The notes beneath the pieces were generated by a model. It worked only from the letters and a program-made list of their open reading frames with translations. It searched no databases and was not told the origin of the DNA. Both the position numbers and the translations under genes were made by a program. A DNA stretch of 64,000 nt. It comes from Segatella albensis DSM 11370 = JCM 12258. GTDB taxonomy: Bacteria; Bacteroidota; Bacteroidia; Bacteroidales; Bacteroidaceae. The stretch covers positions 124,001 through 188,000 of the forward strand of contig NZ_AUFP01000002.1 of NCBI RefSeq assembly GCF_000426565.1, given 5' to 3'. Shown here one piece after another: positions 1 through 8,217 of this stretch. The stretch's first letter is position 1; every line of letters starts with the position of its first letter.

Positions 1-271
1 GAGAACGAGAAGCACTCTGATTATTACGAGTGAAATCTATTTCATAACCATGACCATGACGAGAACCTAGGTCTCCACTAAAATGAAAGATGGTGTAATA
101 ATGGCCTCCTTGATCCAAACTCCACCAACTCTTATAGTAATTGGTAGAAATCGTACCTCTCCACGTGCCTTGGATATTCATTGCAATCATCTGATCTTCA
201 TCACATGATGTAAAACACATGCTCATCAATGCTACAAATGCTATTGATAATAAAATCGAAAGTCTTTTCAT
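1..271 (-). CDS. Lipoprotein of unknown function, 3' end outside the window
   Basis: Only the first 90 codons are inside the window. I read this frame by hand from the minus strand, starting at the ATG at 271-269. The protein begins with a hydrophobic signal peptide ending in a lipobox (FTSC), so it should be a lipid-anchored envelope protein. The mature part starts with an acidic stretch (DEDQ) and then reads IQGTWRGTI, rich in Gly, Trp and aromatic residues as in small lipocalin-like or immunoglobulin-like lipoproteins, but I do not recognise the family. It is transcribed away from the hybrid regulator at 499 and has its own -7 motif at 304-311. Confidence 0.7.
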   Translation of the reverse strand, partial: MKRLSILLSIAFVALMSMCFTSCDEDQMIAMNIQGTWRGTISTNYYKSWWSLDQGGHYYTIFHFSGDLGSRHGHGYEIDFTRNNQSASRS

Positions 272-303
272 AACTGTTTTTTATTAATCTTTAGTTTATG
301 CTG

Positions 304-311
304 CAAAGGTA
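304..311 (-). promoter_or_regulatory. Bacteroidetes -7 promoter motif for the lipoprotein gene
   Basis: The minus strand reads TACCTTTG, matching TAnnTTTG, about 33 bases before the ATG at 271. A TTG lies about 22 bases further upstream in the -33 position. The rest of the 272-498 gap shows nothing else I can name. Confidence 0.6.
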
Positions 312-498
312 GAAATTATTTCCCGCCTAGACTCAAGAATATTCATATTATTCGTATAGAATTCCCCATTTTATCAGAGGGAATCCCTATAAATGATGAA
401 AAAAGCGAAAAACACTTGCTTTTATAAAAATTAATTATTATTTTTACTCCCAAAACAGTATTCGCATTTGATCATTAGATTAATTTAATACCAACGGA

Positions 499-3400
499 AT
501 GAGATTTTGTGGAAGGATTATATTACTTATTTTTCTCTTAGCGTGCTCTATTATCGATAAAGCGCAACCTTTTTGCGATGTTCGAAAATATTCATTGACG
601 GATGGTTTAGCTGCCAATACGATTGCTGACTTTAAGCAATCTAATGATAAATTGATGTGGTTTGGTACTTGGAACGGACTTTCCTATTACGATGGATATA
701 CTTTTAAGACTTTTCGCGATGGACCAGACGATATAGACTGGATCACAACGAATCGTATCCGTTCTATTCATCCCAACTCTCATAATGATATTTGGTTTAT
801 CACCTACGACCATCGACCTTATATTTTCACTACACACGATATACAGTTTATCAATGTGGCTGCATCGCTACGTGAACGCCTCAAGACGACGTTGCTCGTC
901 GATCAGGTATATACCTTGCAGAATGCTACTTGGCTGGTGAGCAAGGACCATAAGATATTGATCCGCTCCAACGAATTGTTAAAAGGTGCTCTTAAAGACG
1001 AATGTGAGATATTTATTGCCGGAAAAAGTATCTATCGGGGAGGAAAAGTGTTCTATATCAAGAACGACTCACATGGTCGCGAATGGGTCCTTACAACCAA
1101 AGGTACTTATGTGTATAGTCCATACCAAAAACCTTTCTATTGTAACGTTTCGTTCTTCTGGTTGGAGAATATCGGGAAACGTGTGTTCCTAGCATCAAAA
1201 ACGGGAGAACTTGCGGAATACATTGGTGAGAATCAAATGAAATGGTGCAAGATTCCATCTGAAATCAAAGAAATTCGAGAAATCAAAGTGTACGACAAAA
1301 ACACACTGTTACTGGCTACGAATATCGGTTTGGTAACCTTCGATGTGAACAGGGGGACAACAAGGATGTGGAATTTGCAAAATCCGAACAATCCATCGAC
1401 TGAAGTCACGAGCATCTATGTCGACACCCATAAGAACATCTGGGCGTTTACTAAGGGCTCCGGCATCACACGTATCAATCTGAAAGATAACACGAGTCAA
1501 TGGATGCAAGCTGACCTACCTGAAGAAAAGGCAACCCGAACGGATCTCGAACTCATCTTAGAGGATGAGTATGGTGTACTATGGATGATACCTCGACATG
1601 GTACCTTCTGCTACTATGACACAAAGAAGAAAGAACTCGTACCTTATATGTTGACGACAAATAACGCAGCCAACTATCCTGTAAGAAGGATCAACAAATA
1701 TGTCATCAGCGACCAACGGATATTATGGATAACAGGATATTATGATTTGGTACAAATCAATTTCAATTATCAGACCTATCTTGAAAGTAAACTGGATAGG
1801 GGGATATCCAGTGTACGCTCTATTCTTTTGGACAGCAAAAAGCGATACTGGAATGGATACAAGAATGGTACGATACAGATACTCGATAAAGATAAGCATA
1901 TCCTGGGATATTTGAACTCAGCGGGACAGATTCAGCATGAACAGACGACATTCGTAAACTCTGGTGTCTACTCGCTCTACGAGGACAACAAACATCGCAT
2001 ATGGATAGGTACCGACAAGGAAGGATTATATGTCCTGAATACAGGTAACAAGCTTACACGTTTTATGCCAGATGCGAAGGACAGGTATGCTCTAAAAGGA
2101 AATAAGATATATGACGTGCAAAGCGACAAGAAAGGGAGGCTCTGGGTAGCAACCTTTGGTGGTGGATTGAATCTGGTTGACGAAAGTACAGGAAAAATTA
2201 GATTCATCAACACGAACAATACTCTATCGTTACCAAAGAATAAATTTACGAATTGTAGAAGGATATTCTTAGGCAACCACGATGAAATCATTATCGGGAC
2301 AACAGATGGTCTGGTTTCTTTCTCGGATAAATTCAAGAGTCCGGACAAGATCAAATATTTTCTTTCACGACATATCGAGAACGATACCACTTCGCTATTG
2401 TCTGACGACGTGATGAGTTTGATTATCCGACCAGACGGTTGTACCTTCGTGGCGACAATGGGAGGAGGACTTCAGTTTGCCAAACTTCCTACCCTACTCA
2501 AGGATAATCTGCAGCTTACCTATGTAAGAGCCATAAACCCTGAGGAAGGTATTATACAAAGCATCATCGAAGACAAAAATAAAAATATATGGTTGATACG
2601 AGAATCGAGTATCGACAAGTTTAACCCTGTCACAAATCGCATGAACATATATGGGCCTAACGACTTCTGTAATGATGCGGAATTTACTGAGGCTAGACCT
2701 GTAAAGGATATAGAATCCGACGAGATAAGTATTGGAACGAACCGAGGGGCATTTACTTTCAAGCCTACTACTTTAATACAATCCAACTATAGTCCGGAAG
2801 TGATGTTCACAAGTGTACATTATCTAGATGGTACTGAGCAACCTATCTTAAACGTAAACGTACTCGAGATACCTTCTGATAAGCGTAACCTTACCATCAA
2901 CTTTGCATCGCTCGACTATACTCGCAATTATCAGATGAAATATGCTTATCGTATCAAAGAGGAAGGAAGCAAATGGCATCTGTTAGGAGAAAATCATAGT
3001 ATATCCTTCAACCGTATCCCTCATGGTACTTTCACGATTCAGGTAAGGGGTACCAACACACATGGTATATGGAGTAAGAAGGTGAAGGACTTAAAAGTAC
3101 ATGTAGAGGCAACCTTCTGGGAAAGTATCATAGGAAGAATCGTACAGATCATATTCGTCCTATTTATCATCTTCTGGATTGTGTACTTCTTCATCCTGAG
3201 AAACCAACATGGTATAGACAAGAAAATCAATAAACTAAAGACTAAGTTCTATTCGAATGCGTCTCATCAGTTGCGCACCCCTCTTACTCTTATCGGCGGT
3301 CCTATCGACGAAGTATTACAGAAGGAACCTTCTCTCAGCGAGAGCAGTAAGGAACTGCTGAATATCGTAAGGAGAAATACAGCAAAAATGCTCGATATGG

Positions 3401-4383
3401 TAAACCAGATGCTAAACTATAGCATTGATGGTAAAAACTACATTGATGATATTATAGACGATGGTAATGCAAGATATTTCATGGTGAACGACTCTGCACA
3501 AACTACCACCAACATAAACGAGAACTCACGTGAAAAGGAAAATACTATCCTTGTCGTAGAAGATAATAAAGACTTACGCACTTATCTATATAATATATTG
3601 TACAACGACTACAACGTGATCTTAGCAGAAAACGGATACATCGGTATAGAAAAAGCCAGAAAATATATGCCTGACTTTATCATTACCGATATCACGATGC
3701 CTGTTCTTGATGGACTTACCATGATACGCATGATTCGTGAAGATTCTGATATCAATCATCTGCCTATCATCATTCTGTCTGCCCGTGCATCTGAGAAAGA
3801 CAGGAACCTAGGCAATGAACTGGGGGTCTTGGGATATATCACCAAGCCTTTCTCGGCTACTTATCTGAAAGGACGAGTAGATAATTTTATCGCTCAACGT
3901 AAAGCGATGCAACAGCAGTTACTGTTCAAGATAAGAATCTTGAACAATGAAGAAAATAGTAATCAGCAAAACAGTCTGAATGACTATCATCCAAATGCCG
4001 GAATATATAATGAAGATGGGCTCCAATATCAAGATGAGAAATCTTCTATACAAGGGATAAATGACAAGGTGATACAGAAAGTGATACTATATCTTGACGA
4101 GAACTTGAGTAATCCTAATTTAAAGATAGACCATATAGCTATCGAGATGGGAATGAGCCGAAGTGTATTATATAGTAAAATTAGAAATGCCGTTGGTATG
4201 TCACCAGTAGGATTCGTAAGACATATCAGAATATTACGCGCAGAAGAATTGATAAGTCAAACAGAGGATTCCTTCTCACAAATCGCATATGCCGTAGGAT
4301 TCTCTGACCCTAAATATTTCACCAAAGTATTTAAGAAAGAGACCGGTATGACCCCAAGCGAATATCGTGATTCGAGCAAATAA
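499..4383 (+). CDS. Hybrid two-component system regulator (SusR/HTCS type) without an ATPase domain
   Basis: 1294 residues. Visible order: signal peptide (about 1-22); a long periplasmic sensor (about 25-870) of beta-propeller 'Reg_prop' repeats (LMWFGTWNGLSYYDG, IWIGTDKEGLYVL, LWVATFGGGLNLV) closing with a Y_Y_Y-type domain; a membrane segment (about 876-905); a histidine-kinase dimerisation domain with His923 in SHQLRTPL; a receiver with acidic pair E1021/D1022, phospho-acceptor Asp1064 (ITDITMP) and Lys1116; and a C-terminal AraC-type DNA-binding domain (about 1190-1294). HTCS proteins sense a glycan fragment in the periplasm and activate the matching polysaccharide-utilisation genes. Between the dimerisation domain (ends about 967) and the receiver (starts about 1015) there are only about 45 residues, with none of the N, G1, F or G2 boxes of a HATPase_c domain. 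The frame is continuous, so this is a clean absence, not a frameshift. No susC/susD pair is in the window. Confidence 0.9.
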   Translation: MRFCGRIILLIFLLACSIIDKAQPFCDVRKYSLTDGLAANTIADFKQSNDKLMWFGTWNGLSYYDGYTFKTFRDGPDDIDWITTNRIRSIHPNSHNDIWFITYDHRPYIFTTHDIQFINVAASLRERLKTTLLVDQVYTLQNATWLVSKDHKILIRSNELLKGALKDECEIFIAGKSIYRGGKVFYIKNDSHGREWVLTTKGTYVYSPYQKPFYCNVSFFWLENIGKRVFLASKTGELAEYIGENQMKWCKIPSEIKEIREIKVYDKNTLLLATNIGLVTFDVNRGTTRMWNLQNPNNPSTEVTSIYVDTHKNIWAFTKGSGITRINLKDNTSQWMQADLPEEKATRTDLELILEDEYGVLWMIPRHGTFCYYDTKKKELVPYMLTTNNAANYPVRRINKYVISDQRILWITGYYDLVQINFNYQTYLESKLDRGISSVRSILLDSKKRYWNGYKNGTIQILDKDKHILGYLNSAGQIQHEQTTFVNSGVYSLYEDNKHRIWIGTDKEGLYVLNTGNKLTRFMPDAKDRYALKGNKIYDVQSDKKGRLWVATFGGGLNLVDESTGKIRFINTNNTLSLPKNKFTNCRRIFLGNHDEIIIGTTDGLVSFSDKFKSPDKIKYFLSRHIENDTTSLLSDDVMSLIIRPDGCTFVATMGGGLQFAKLPTLLKDNLQLTYVRAINPEEGIIQSIIEDKNKNIWLIRESSIDKFNPVTNRMNIYGPNDFCNDAEFTEARPVKDIESDEISIGTNRGAFTFKPTTLIQSNYSPEVMFTSVHYLDGTEQPILNVNVLEIPSDKRNLTINFASLDYTRNYQMKYAYRIKEEGSKWHLLGENHSISFNRIPHGTFTIQVRGTNTHGIWSKKVKDLKVHVEATFWESIIGRIVQIIFVLFIIFWIVYFFILRNQHGIDKKINKLKTKFYSNASHQLRTPLTLIGGPIDEVLQKEPSLSESSKELLNIVRRNTAKMLDMVNQMLNYSIDGKNYIDDIIDDGNARYFMVNDSAQTTTNINENSREKENTILVVEDNKDLRTYLYNILYNDYNVILAENGYIGIEKARKYMPDFIITDITMPVLDGLTMIRMIREDSDINHLPIIILSARASEKDRNLGNELGVLGYITKPFSATYLKGRVDNFIAQRKAMQQQLLFKIRILNNEENSNQQNSLNDYHPNAGIYNEDGLQYQDEKSSIQGINDKVIQKVILYLDENLSNPNLKIDHIAIEMGMSRSVLYSKIRNAVGMSPVGFVRHIRILRAEELISQTEDSFSQIAYAVGFSDPKYFTKVFKKETGMTPSEYRDSSK

Positions 4384-4448
4384 ACGAAAAAAGGTAAAAT
4401 TTCCACCTAGATAAACGGAATTTACTACCTTCGAAAAGAATAAACTCT

Positions 4449-4456
4449 TATCTTTG
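4449..4456 (+). promoter_or_regulatory. -7 promoter motif (TATCTTTG) with no ORF behind it
   Basis: TATCTTTG followed by CAAC, placed 66 bases after the HTCS stop. No coding frame of any length follows before the terminator at 4530-4559, so it appears to drive a short RNA. Confidence 0.5.
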
Positions 4457-4462
4457 CAACAG

Positions 4463-4559
4463 TTCTTAGAAAAGTTAAATGATAGATTAATCGTAAGACT
4501 TCCACATTTTTAGAAGTCTGAAAAGTATTCCGGACGTTGTGAAACGTCCGGTTTTTTTT
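4463..4559 (+). ncRNA. Candidate small RNA of about 97 nt
   Basis: This intergenic piece lies between a promoter-like TATCTTTG (4449-4456) and a strong intrinsic terminator ending at 4559. It contains an additional hairpin (AGACTTC pairing with GAAGTCT around 4497-4520) and no plausible coding frame. The promoter + hairpins + terminator arrangement over about 100 bases is what a free-standing small RNA looks like. The alternative is an accidental promoter match inside the HTCS 3' untranslated region. No Rfam family is recognised by eye. Confidence 0.4.
4530..4559 (+). terminator. Intrinsic terminator
   Basis: Perfect 9-bp stem CCGGACGTT/AACGTCCGG (4530-4538 and 4543-4551) with a GTGA tetraloop (GNRA type), followed by eight T (4552-4559). 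It can end the HTCS message and the candidate small RNA. Confidence 0.85.
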
Positions 4560-4604
4560 AAACTTAAATAATGTCAATTGTTGAGTTAAGGCTAAAAAAA
4601 TTAT

Positions 4605-4612
4605 TATATTTG
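4605..4612 (+). promoter_or_regulatory. Promoter of the gpx-trxB operon
   Basis: -7 motif TATATTTG at 4605-4612, with TTG at 4581-4583 giving a 21-base spacer, about 48 bases before the gpx ATG. Confidence 0.6.
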
Positions 4613-4659
4613 CAATCATAGAACGGAATATAAGAATTATACATATAATACAAAAGAAA

Positions 4660-5211
4660 ATGAGAACAGTTTACGAATTCTCTGTAAAAGACAGAAAAGG
4701 TAAAGATGTGTCACTAAAAGAGTATGCTAACGAGGTTTTACTCATCGTCAATACTGCTACAAAGTGTGGATTCACTCCACAATACGAAGAACTGGAAAAA
4801 CTATACGAGACTTATCATGCACAAGGTTTCGAAATTCTCGATTTCCCTTGCAACCAGTTTGGTCAGCAGGCTCCTGGTACCGACGAGAGTATTCATAAAT
4901 TCTGCAAGCTGAACTATGGTACGGAATTTCCACGATTTAAGAAATTAAAGGTAAATGGTGATGATGCTCACCCATTATATAAGTTTTTGAAAGAACAAAA
5001 GGGGTTCGCTGGTTGGGATGAGTCACATCCTATCTATCCTGTCCTTGATAAAATGCTTTCTGAAGCAGATGCTAACTATAAGGATAATCCTGACATCAAA
5101 TGGAATTTTACTAAATTCCTGATCAACAAAAAAGGACAGGTAGTAGCTCGCTTTGAACCTACAGAGAAGATTGAACATATTGCTCAACAGATTGAAGAAC
5201 TTCTAAAATAA
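4660..5211 (+). CDS. Glutathione peroxidase family protein (probably thioredoxin-dependent)
   Basis: 183 residues, the usual length for the family. The thioredoxin-fold core is present: NTATKCGFTPQY with the peroxidatic Cys36, then FPCNQFG with Cys64 and the conserved Gln66, and KWNFTKF near residue 150 supplying the catalytic Trp and Asn. These enzymes reduce hydroperoxides in the cytoplasm. The family name is historical: bacterial Cys-type members usually take electrons from thioredoxin, which fits the thioredoxin reductase gene that begins 6 bases downstream in the same transcript. The Cys (not Sec) form is encoded. A second cysteine in PCNQ could be the resolving residue. Likely an oxygen/peroxide defence gene of an anaerobe. 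Confidence 0.9.
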   Translation: MRTVYEFSVKDRKGKDVSLKEYANEVLLIVNTATKCGFTPQYEELEKLYETYHAQGFEILDFPCNQFGQQAPGTDESIHKFCKLNYGTEFPRFKKLKVNGDDAHPLYKFLKEQKGFAGWDESHPIYPVLDKMLSEADANYKDNPDIKWNFTKFLINKKGQVVARFEPTEKIEHIAQQIEELLK

Positions 5212-5217
5212 AAAGAT

Positions 5218-6165
5218 ATGGCTGACAGAGAATATACAAGATGCCTGATTATCGGTTCTGGCCCTGCTGGTTATACAGCTGCCATTTACGCTGGTCGTGC
5301 AAATCTGCAACCTATAGAGTATTGTGGTCTGCAGATTGGCGGACAACTCACAACAACAACTATTGTGGAAAACTTCCCTGGCTATCCACAAGGCGTAGAC
5401 GGAAATCAGATGATGATGGATCTGCGCAGTCAGGCTACAAACTTTGGTGTGGACATCCGTGATGGTGTTATCACCAAGGTAGATTTCTCCAAGAAACCTT
5501 ATGTCGCTACTACTGACAGAGGCGCAGAAATAGAAGCTGAATCTATTATCATCGCAACAGGTGCCACAGCAAAGTATCTGGGACTCGATGATGAGAAGAA
5601 ATACATGGGACAAGGTGTTAGCGCATGTGCTACATGCGACGGATTCTTTTATCGTAAAAAGGTTGTTGCTGTGGTAGGTGGCGGAGATACTGCTTGTGAG
5701 GAAGCTAACTATCTAGCTGGACTTGCCAGTAAGGTGTACATGATCGTACGTAAACCATATCTTCGTGCCAGTGAGGTAATGAAGAAGCGCGTGGAGGAAA
5801 ACGAAAAAATCGAAATCCTTTATGAAACAAACACCTTAGGCCTATTCGGTGACAATGGTGTGGAAGGTGCTCATGTTGTATACCGTAAAGGAGAAAGTGA
5901 CGAAAAGAAATATGACATCGCCATAGACGGATTCTTCCTTGCTATCGGTCATAAGCCACAAACTGATATCTTCAAGGGTAGTATGGATATGGACGAACAG
6001 GGATTCATCAAAGTAAATGGTATCAACCAGAAGACAAACATTGATGGTGTATTCGCCGCAGGAGATGTCTGTGACCCTCATTATCAACAGGCTATCATTG
6101 CTGCCGCAACAGGAGCTAAAGCAGCTTTAGATGCTCAGGAATATCTGAATCAGATAGGGAAATAA
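5218..6165 (+). CDS. trxB: Thioredoxin-disulfide reductase
   Basis: 315 residues, full length. Features: the FAD-binding GSGPAGYTAA near the N terminus (residues 13-22), the redox-active CATC (Cys137/Cys140), the NADPH-binding GGGDTACEEA near 155, and the C-terminal FAD motif GVFAAGDVCD. It transfers electrons from NADPH to thioredoxin. It follows gpx by 6 bases and ends before a strong terminator, so gpx and trxB form a two-gene operon supplying peroxidase and electron source together. Confidence 0.96.
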   Translation: MADREYTRCLIIGSGPAGYTAAIYAGRANLQPIEYCGLQIGGQLTTTTIVENFPGYPQGVDGNQMMMDLRSQATNFGVDIRDGVITKVDFSKKPYVATTDRGAEIEAESIIIATGATAKYLGLDDEKKYMGQGVSACATCDGFFYRKKVVAVVGGGDTACEEANYLAGLASKVYMIVRKPYLRASEVMKKRVEENEKIEILYETNTLGLFGDNGVEGAHVVYRKGESDEKKYDIAIDGFFLAIGHKPQTDIFKGSMDMDEQGFIKVNGINQKTNIDGVFAAGDVCDPHYQQAIIAAATGAKAALDAQEYLNQIGK

Positions 6166-6188
6166 TATCCAAGATATACTCCAAATAG

Positions 6189-6230
6189 AAAAGCTGTGCT
6201 AATAATCTTATAAGTTAGCACAGCTTTTTT
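6189..6230 (+). terminator. Intrinsic terminator after trxB
   Basis: Stem AAAAGCTGTGCTAA (6189-6202) pairs with TTAGCACAGCTTTT (6215-6228), with a T run immediately following. Confidence 0.85.
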
Positions 6231-6273
6231 CGTACTTTCATATCATTCTGTCGTTTTTCTCATTTATTTTATA

Positions 6274-6281
6274 TACTTTTG
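6274..6281 (+). promoter_or_regulatory. -7 promoter motif of the trpB-like gene
   Basis: TACTTTTG, fitting TAnnTTTG, 60 bases before the ATG at 6341. Confidence 0.5.
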
Positions 6282-6340
6282 TAAGTAATTTGATCATTTA
6301 ACGCAAATATTAAAAGACCAATAACTAAAATAATCATATT

Positions 6341-7723
6341 ATGAGACAAAAGAAATTTATTCTACAAGAGAAAGACATTCCTTCACAATGGTATAATATT
6401 CAGGCCGACATGGTCAACAAACCGATGCCTCCTCTAAATCCGACTACACATGAGCCAATGAAGGCAGAAGACTTGATGCATATCTTCAACGAAGAATGCT
6501 CTAAACAGGAATTAGATCAGAAACATGCATGGATAGATATTCCGGAAGAAGTTCGCGACAAATATACATTTTACCGTTCTACTCCTCTCGTTAGGGCTTA
6601 CGCATTAGAAGAAGCACTCAACACTAAGGCTCATATCTACTTTAAAAACGAATCTACAAATCCTTTAGGATCTCACAAAATAAATTCTGCTCTCCCTCAA
6701 TGTTACTATTGTAAGCAAGAAGGCGATACTAACGTAACGACGGAAACGGGTGCTGGACAATGGGGAGCAGCGCTAAGCTATGCCGCTAAATTGTATGGAC
6801 TTGAAGCTGCTGTGTATCAGGTAAAAATCACGATGCAACAAAAACCATATAGAAGTATCATCATGCGTACCTTTGGAGCGACTGTGGAAGGTTCCCCTTC
6901 GATGTCAACACGTGCAGGAAAAAATATCATCACACGAGATCCTCAACATCCGGGTTCATTAGGAACTGCTATCAGCGAGGCTATAGAATTGGCTACAACT
7001 ACTCCGGGTTGCAAATACACTTTGGGAAGTGTGCTCAACCATGTGGCCCTGCATCAGACCGTTATCGGATTAGAGGCAGAAAAACAAATGGAGATGGCTG
7101 GTGAATATCCCGACAAGGTAATTGCTTGCTTCGGTGGAGGTAGTAACTTCGGAGGTACGGCATTCCCTTTCATGCGACATATTTTCGATGGTAGTCACAA
7201 AGATACAGAGTTTATCGCCGCAGAACCTGCGAGTTGTCCTAAACTGACAAGAGGTAAATTTGAATATGATTTCGGTGATGAGGCTGGATACACACCTCTT
7301 CTTCCGATGTATACCTTAGGACATGACTTTAAACCTGCCAACATTCATGCTGGTGGTTTGCGATATCATGGTGCTGGTATGATTATCTCGCAATTACTGA
7401 AAGACGGATATATGCACGGCGTAGATATTCCGCAGTTGGAGACATTTCAGGCTGGTATGTTGTTCGCACGTACAGAGGGCATTATTCCTGCACCTGAAAG
7501 TTGTCATGCCATTGCCGCAACAATACGAGAGGCTAAGAAGGCCAATGTAGAAGGAAAAGCTCCTGTAATCTTGTTCTGCTTGAGCGGTCATGGACTCATT
7601 GATATGCCTTCTTATAATAGTTACATCAATGGTGACCTCATGAACTATAACGTTACCGAAGAAGAAATTGAAAAATATCTGAAAGGAGTACCTCAGGTGG
7701 ATATGAATAGCCTTAAGCTATAA
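6341..7723 (+). CDS. trpB: TrpB-like PLP-dependent enzyme (tryptophan synthase beta, TrpB2 type)
   Basis: 460 residues, longer than classical TrpB (about 400), with the extended N terminus typical of the TrpB2 subfamily. The PLP-binding lysine is Lys113 in GSHKINSA. The phosphate-binding CFGGGSNFGG and a C-terminal SGHGLIDMP are visible. The enzyme joins indole with serine to give tryptophan. TrpB2 proteins generally lack tight coupling with TrpA, and here no trpA or other trp genes are nearby: the gene stands alone with its own promoter and terminator, as a stand-alone indole-salvage form would. A classical trpB in a trp operon may exist elsewhere in the genome. Confidence 0.92.
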   Translation: MRQKKFILQEKDIPSQWYNIQADMVNKPMPPLNPTTHEPMKAEDLMHIFNEECSKQELDQKHAWIDIPEEVRDKYTFYRSTPLVRAYALEEALNTKAHIYFKNESTNPLGSHKINSALPQCYYCKQEGDTNVTTETGAGQWGAALSYAAKLYGLEAAVYQVKITMQQKPYRSIIMRTFGATVEGSPSMSTRAGKNIITRDPQHPGSLGTAISEAIELATTTPGCKYTLGSVLNHVALHQTVIGLEAEKQMEMAGEYPDKVIACFGGGSNFGGTAFPFMRHIFDGSHKDTEFIAAEPASCPKLTRGKFEYDFGDEAGYTPLLPMYTLGHDFKPANIHAGGLRYHGAGMIISQLLKDGYMHGVDIPQLETFQAGMLFARTEGIIPAPESCHAIAATIREAKKANVEGKAPVILFCLSGHGLIDMPSYNSYINGDLMNYNVTEEEIEKYLKGVPQVDMNSLKL

Positions 7724-7725
7724 AC

Positions 7726-7778
7726 AAAAAAAATCAGGACTCATAGTAATATGCTCACGCACCTTAACTATTAGTCCT
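7726..7778 (-). terminator. Terminator of the minus-strand candidate RNA
   Basis: On the minus strand AGGACT-ATAGT pairs with ACTAT-AGTCCT (ends at 7736 and 7778, one mismatch), followed by GA and eight T. Confidence 0.55.
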
Positions 7779-7792
7779 TCATCTTCTAAAAT

Positions 7793-7838
7793 CCTTCGTT
7801 TATCAGGACCGATGTCCTGGCGAAGGTTCGCTTTTTTT
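7793..7838 (+). terminator. Intrinsic terminator after trpB
   Basis: Nested hairpin: CCTTCG (7793-7798) pairs with CGAAGG (7821-7826), with an inner CAGGAC/GTCCTG stem, followed by TTCGC and seven T (7832-7838). Confidence 0.7.
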
Positions 7839-7983
7839 AAGTGGTCTTCTAATTAACTACTCTTGAGTTAATTCATTCGCATTAAACATCTTATTACTTA
7901 TTCTCTATTTTGTAAAAGCCCCGACGTCTTTACTCTGTTTCACGTAGGTGTTTTCGAGACTCTTTTTTATCTATTCACGTTTG

Positions 7984-7991
7984 CAAAGATA
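7984..7991 (-). promoter_or_regulatory. -7 promoter motif of the minus-strand candidate RNA
   Basis: Minus strand TATCTTTGCAAAC. It points away from mfd and towards trpB; no ORF follows it. Confidence 0.5.
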
Positions 7992-8154
7992 CTATTTTTT
8001 TTTGAAATACACACATAAAATTGTATCAAATTGGTGCATATTTTGTTACATCAATATATTTTATGTACATTCTATTATTTTTCATGGCCTAACTGCGTAT
8101 TTATATCGCCTAAAATTCGTCTTTTATTGGCAATAATACAATCATTTCATATTA

Positions 8155-8210
8155 TTTGGTGGATAAAAGCACTAATATATAAGTTTTGAGTACCATTTAT
8201 CCACCAAATT
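8155..8210. repeat. Perfect 14-bp inverted repeat downstream of mfd
   Basis: ATTTGGTGGATAAA (8155-8168) and its exact complement (8197-8210) flank 28 bases. It starts 8 bases after the mfd stop on the minus strand. There is no T run on either side, so it is not a standard terminator; it may stabilise the mfd message 3' end or be a protein-binding site. Confidence 0.7.
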
Positions 8211-8217
8211 ATAAAAA

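Larger units (their letters stand above)
7726..7978 (-). ncRNA. Candidate structured non-coding RNA of about 250 nt (possibly 6S-like)
   Basis: The gap between trpB and mfd (7724-8217) holds no gene, but its minus strand carries a TATCTTTG promoter motif (7984-7991), then about 250 bases without a useful reading frame, then a hairpin followed by eight T (complement of 7726-7733). The part next to the promoter (complement of about 7912-7964) is clearly less AT-rich than its surroundings and has the look of a conserved RNA core, containing GAAAACACCTACGTG and AAAGACGTCGGGG. Promoter, terminator and length would suit a 6S-type RNA (the Bacteroidales-1 family has this layout), but I recognise this only by general appearance. 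The trpB terminator hairpin would lie inside the RNA. Confidence 0.45.
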
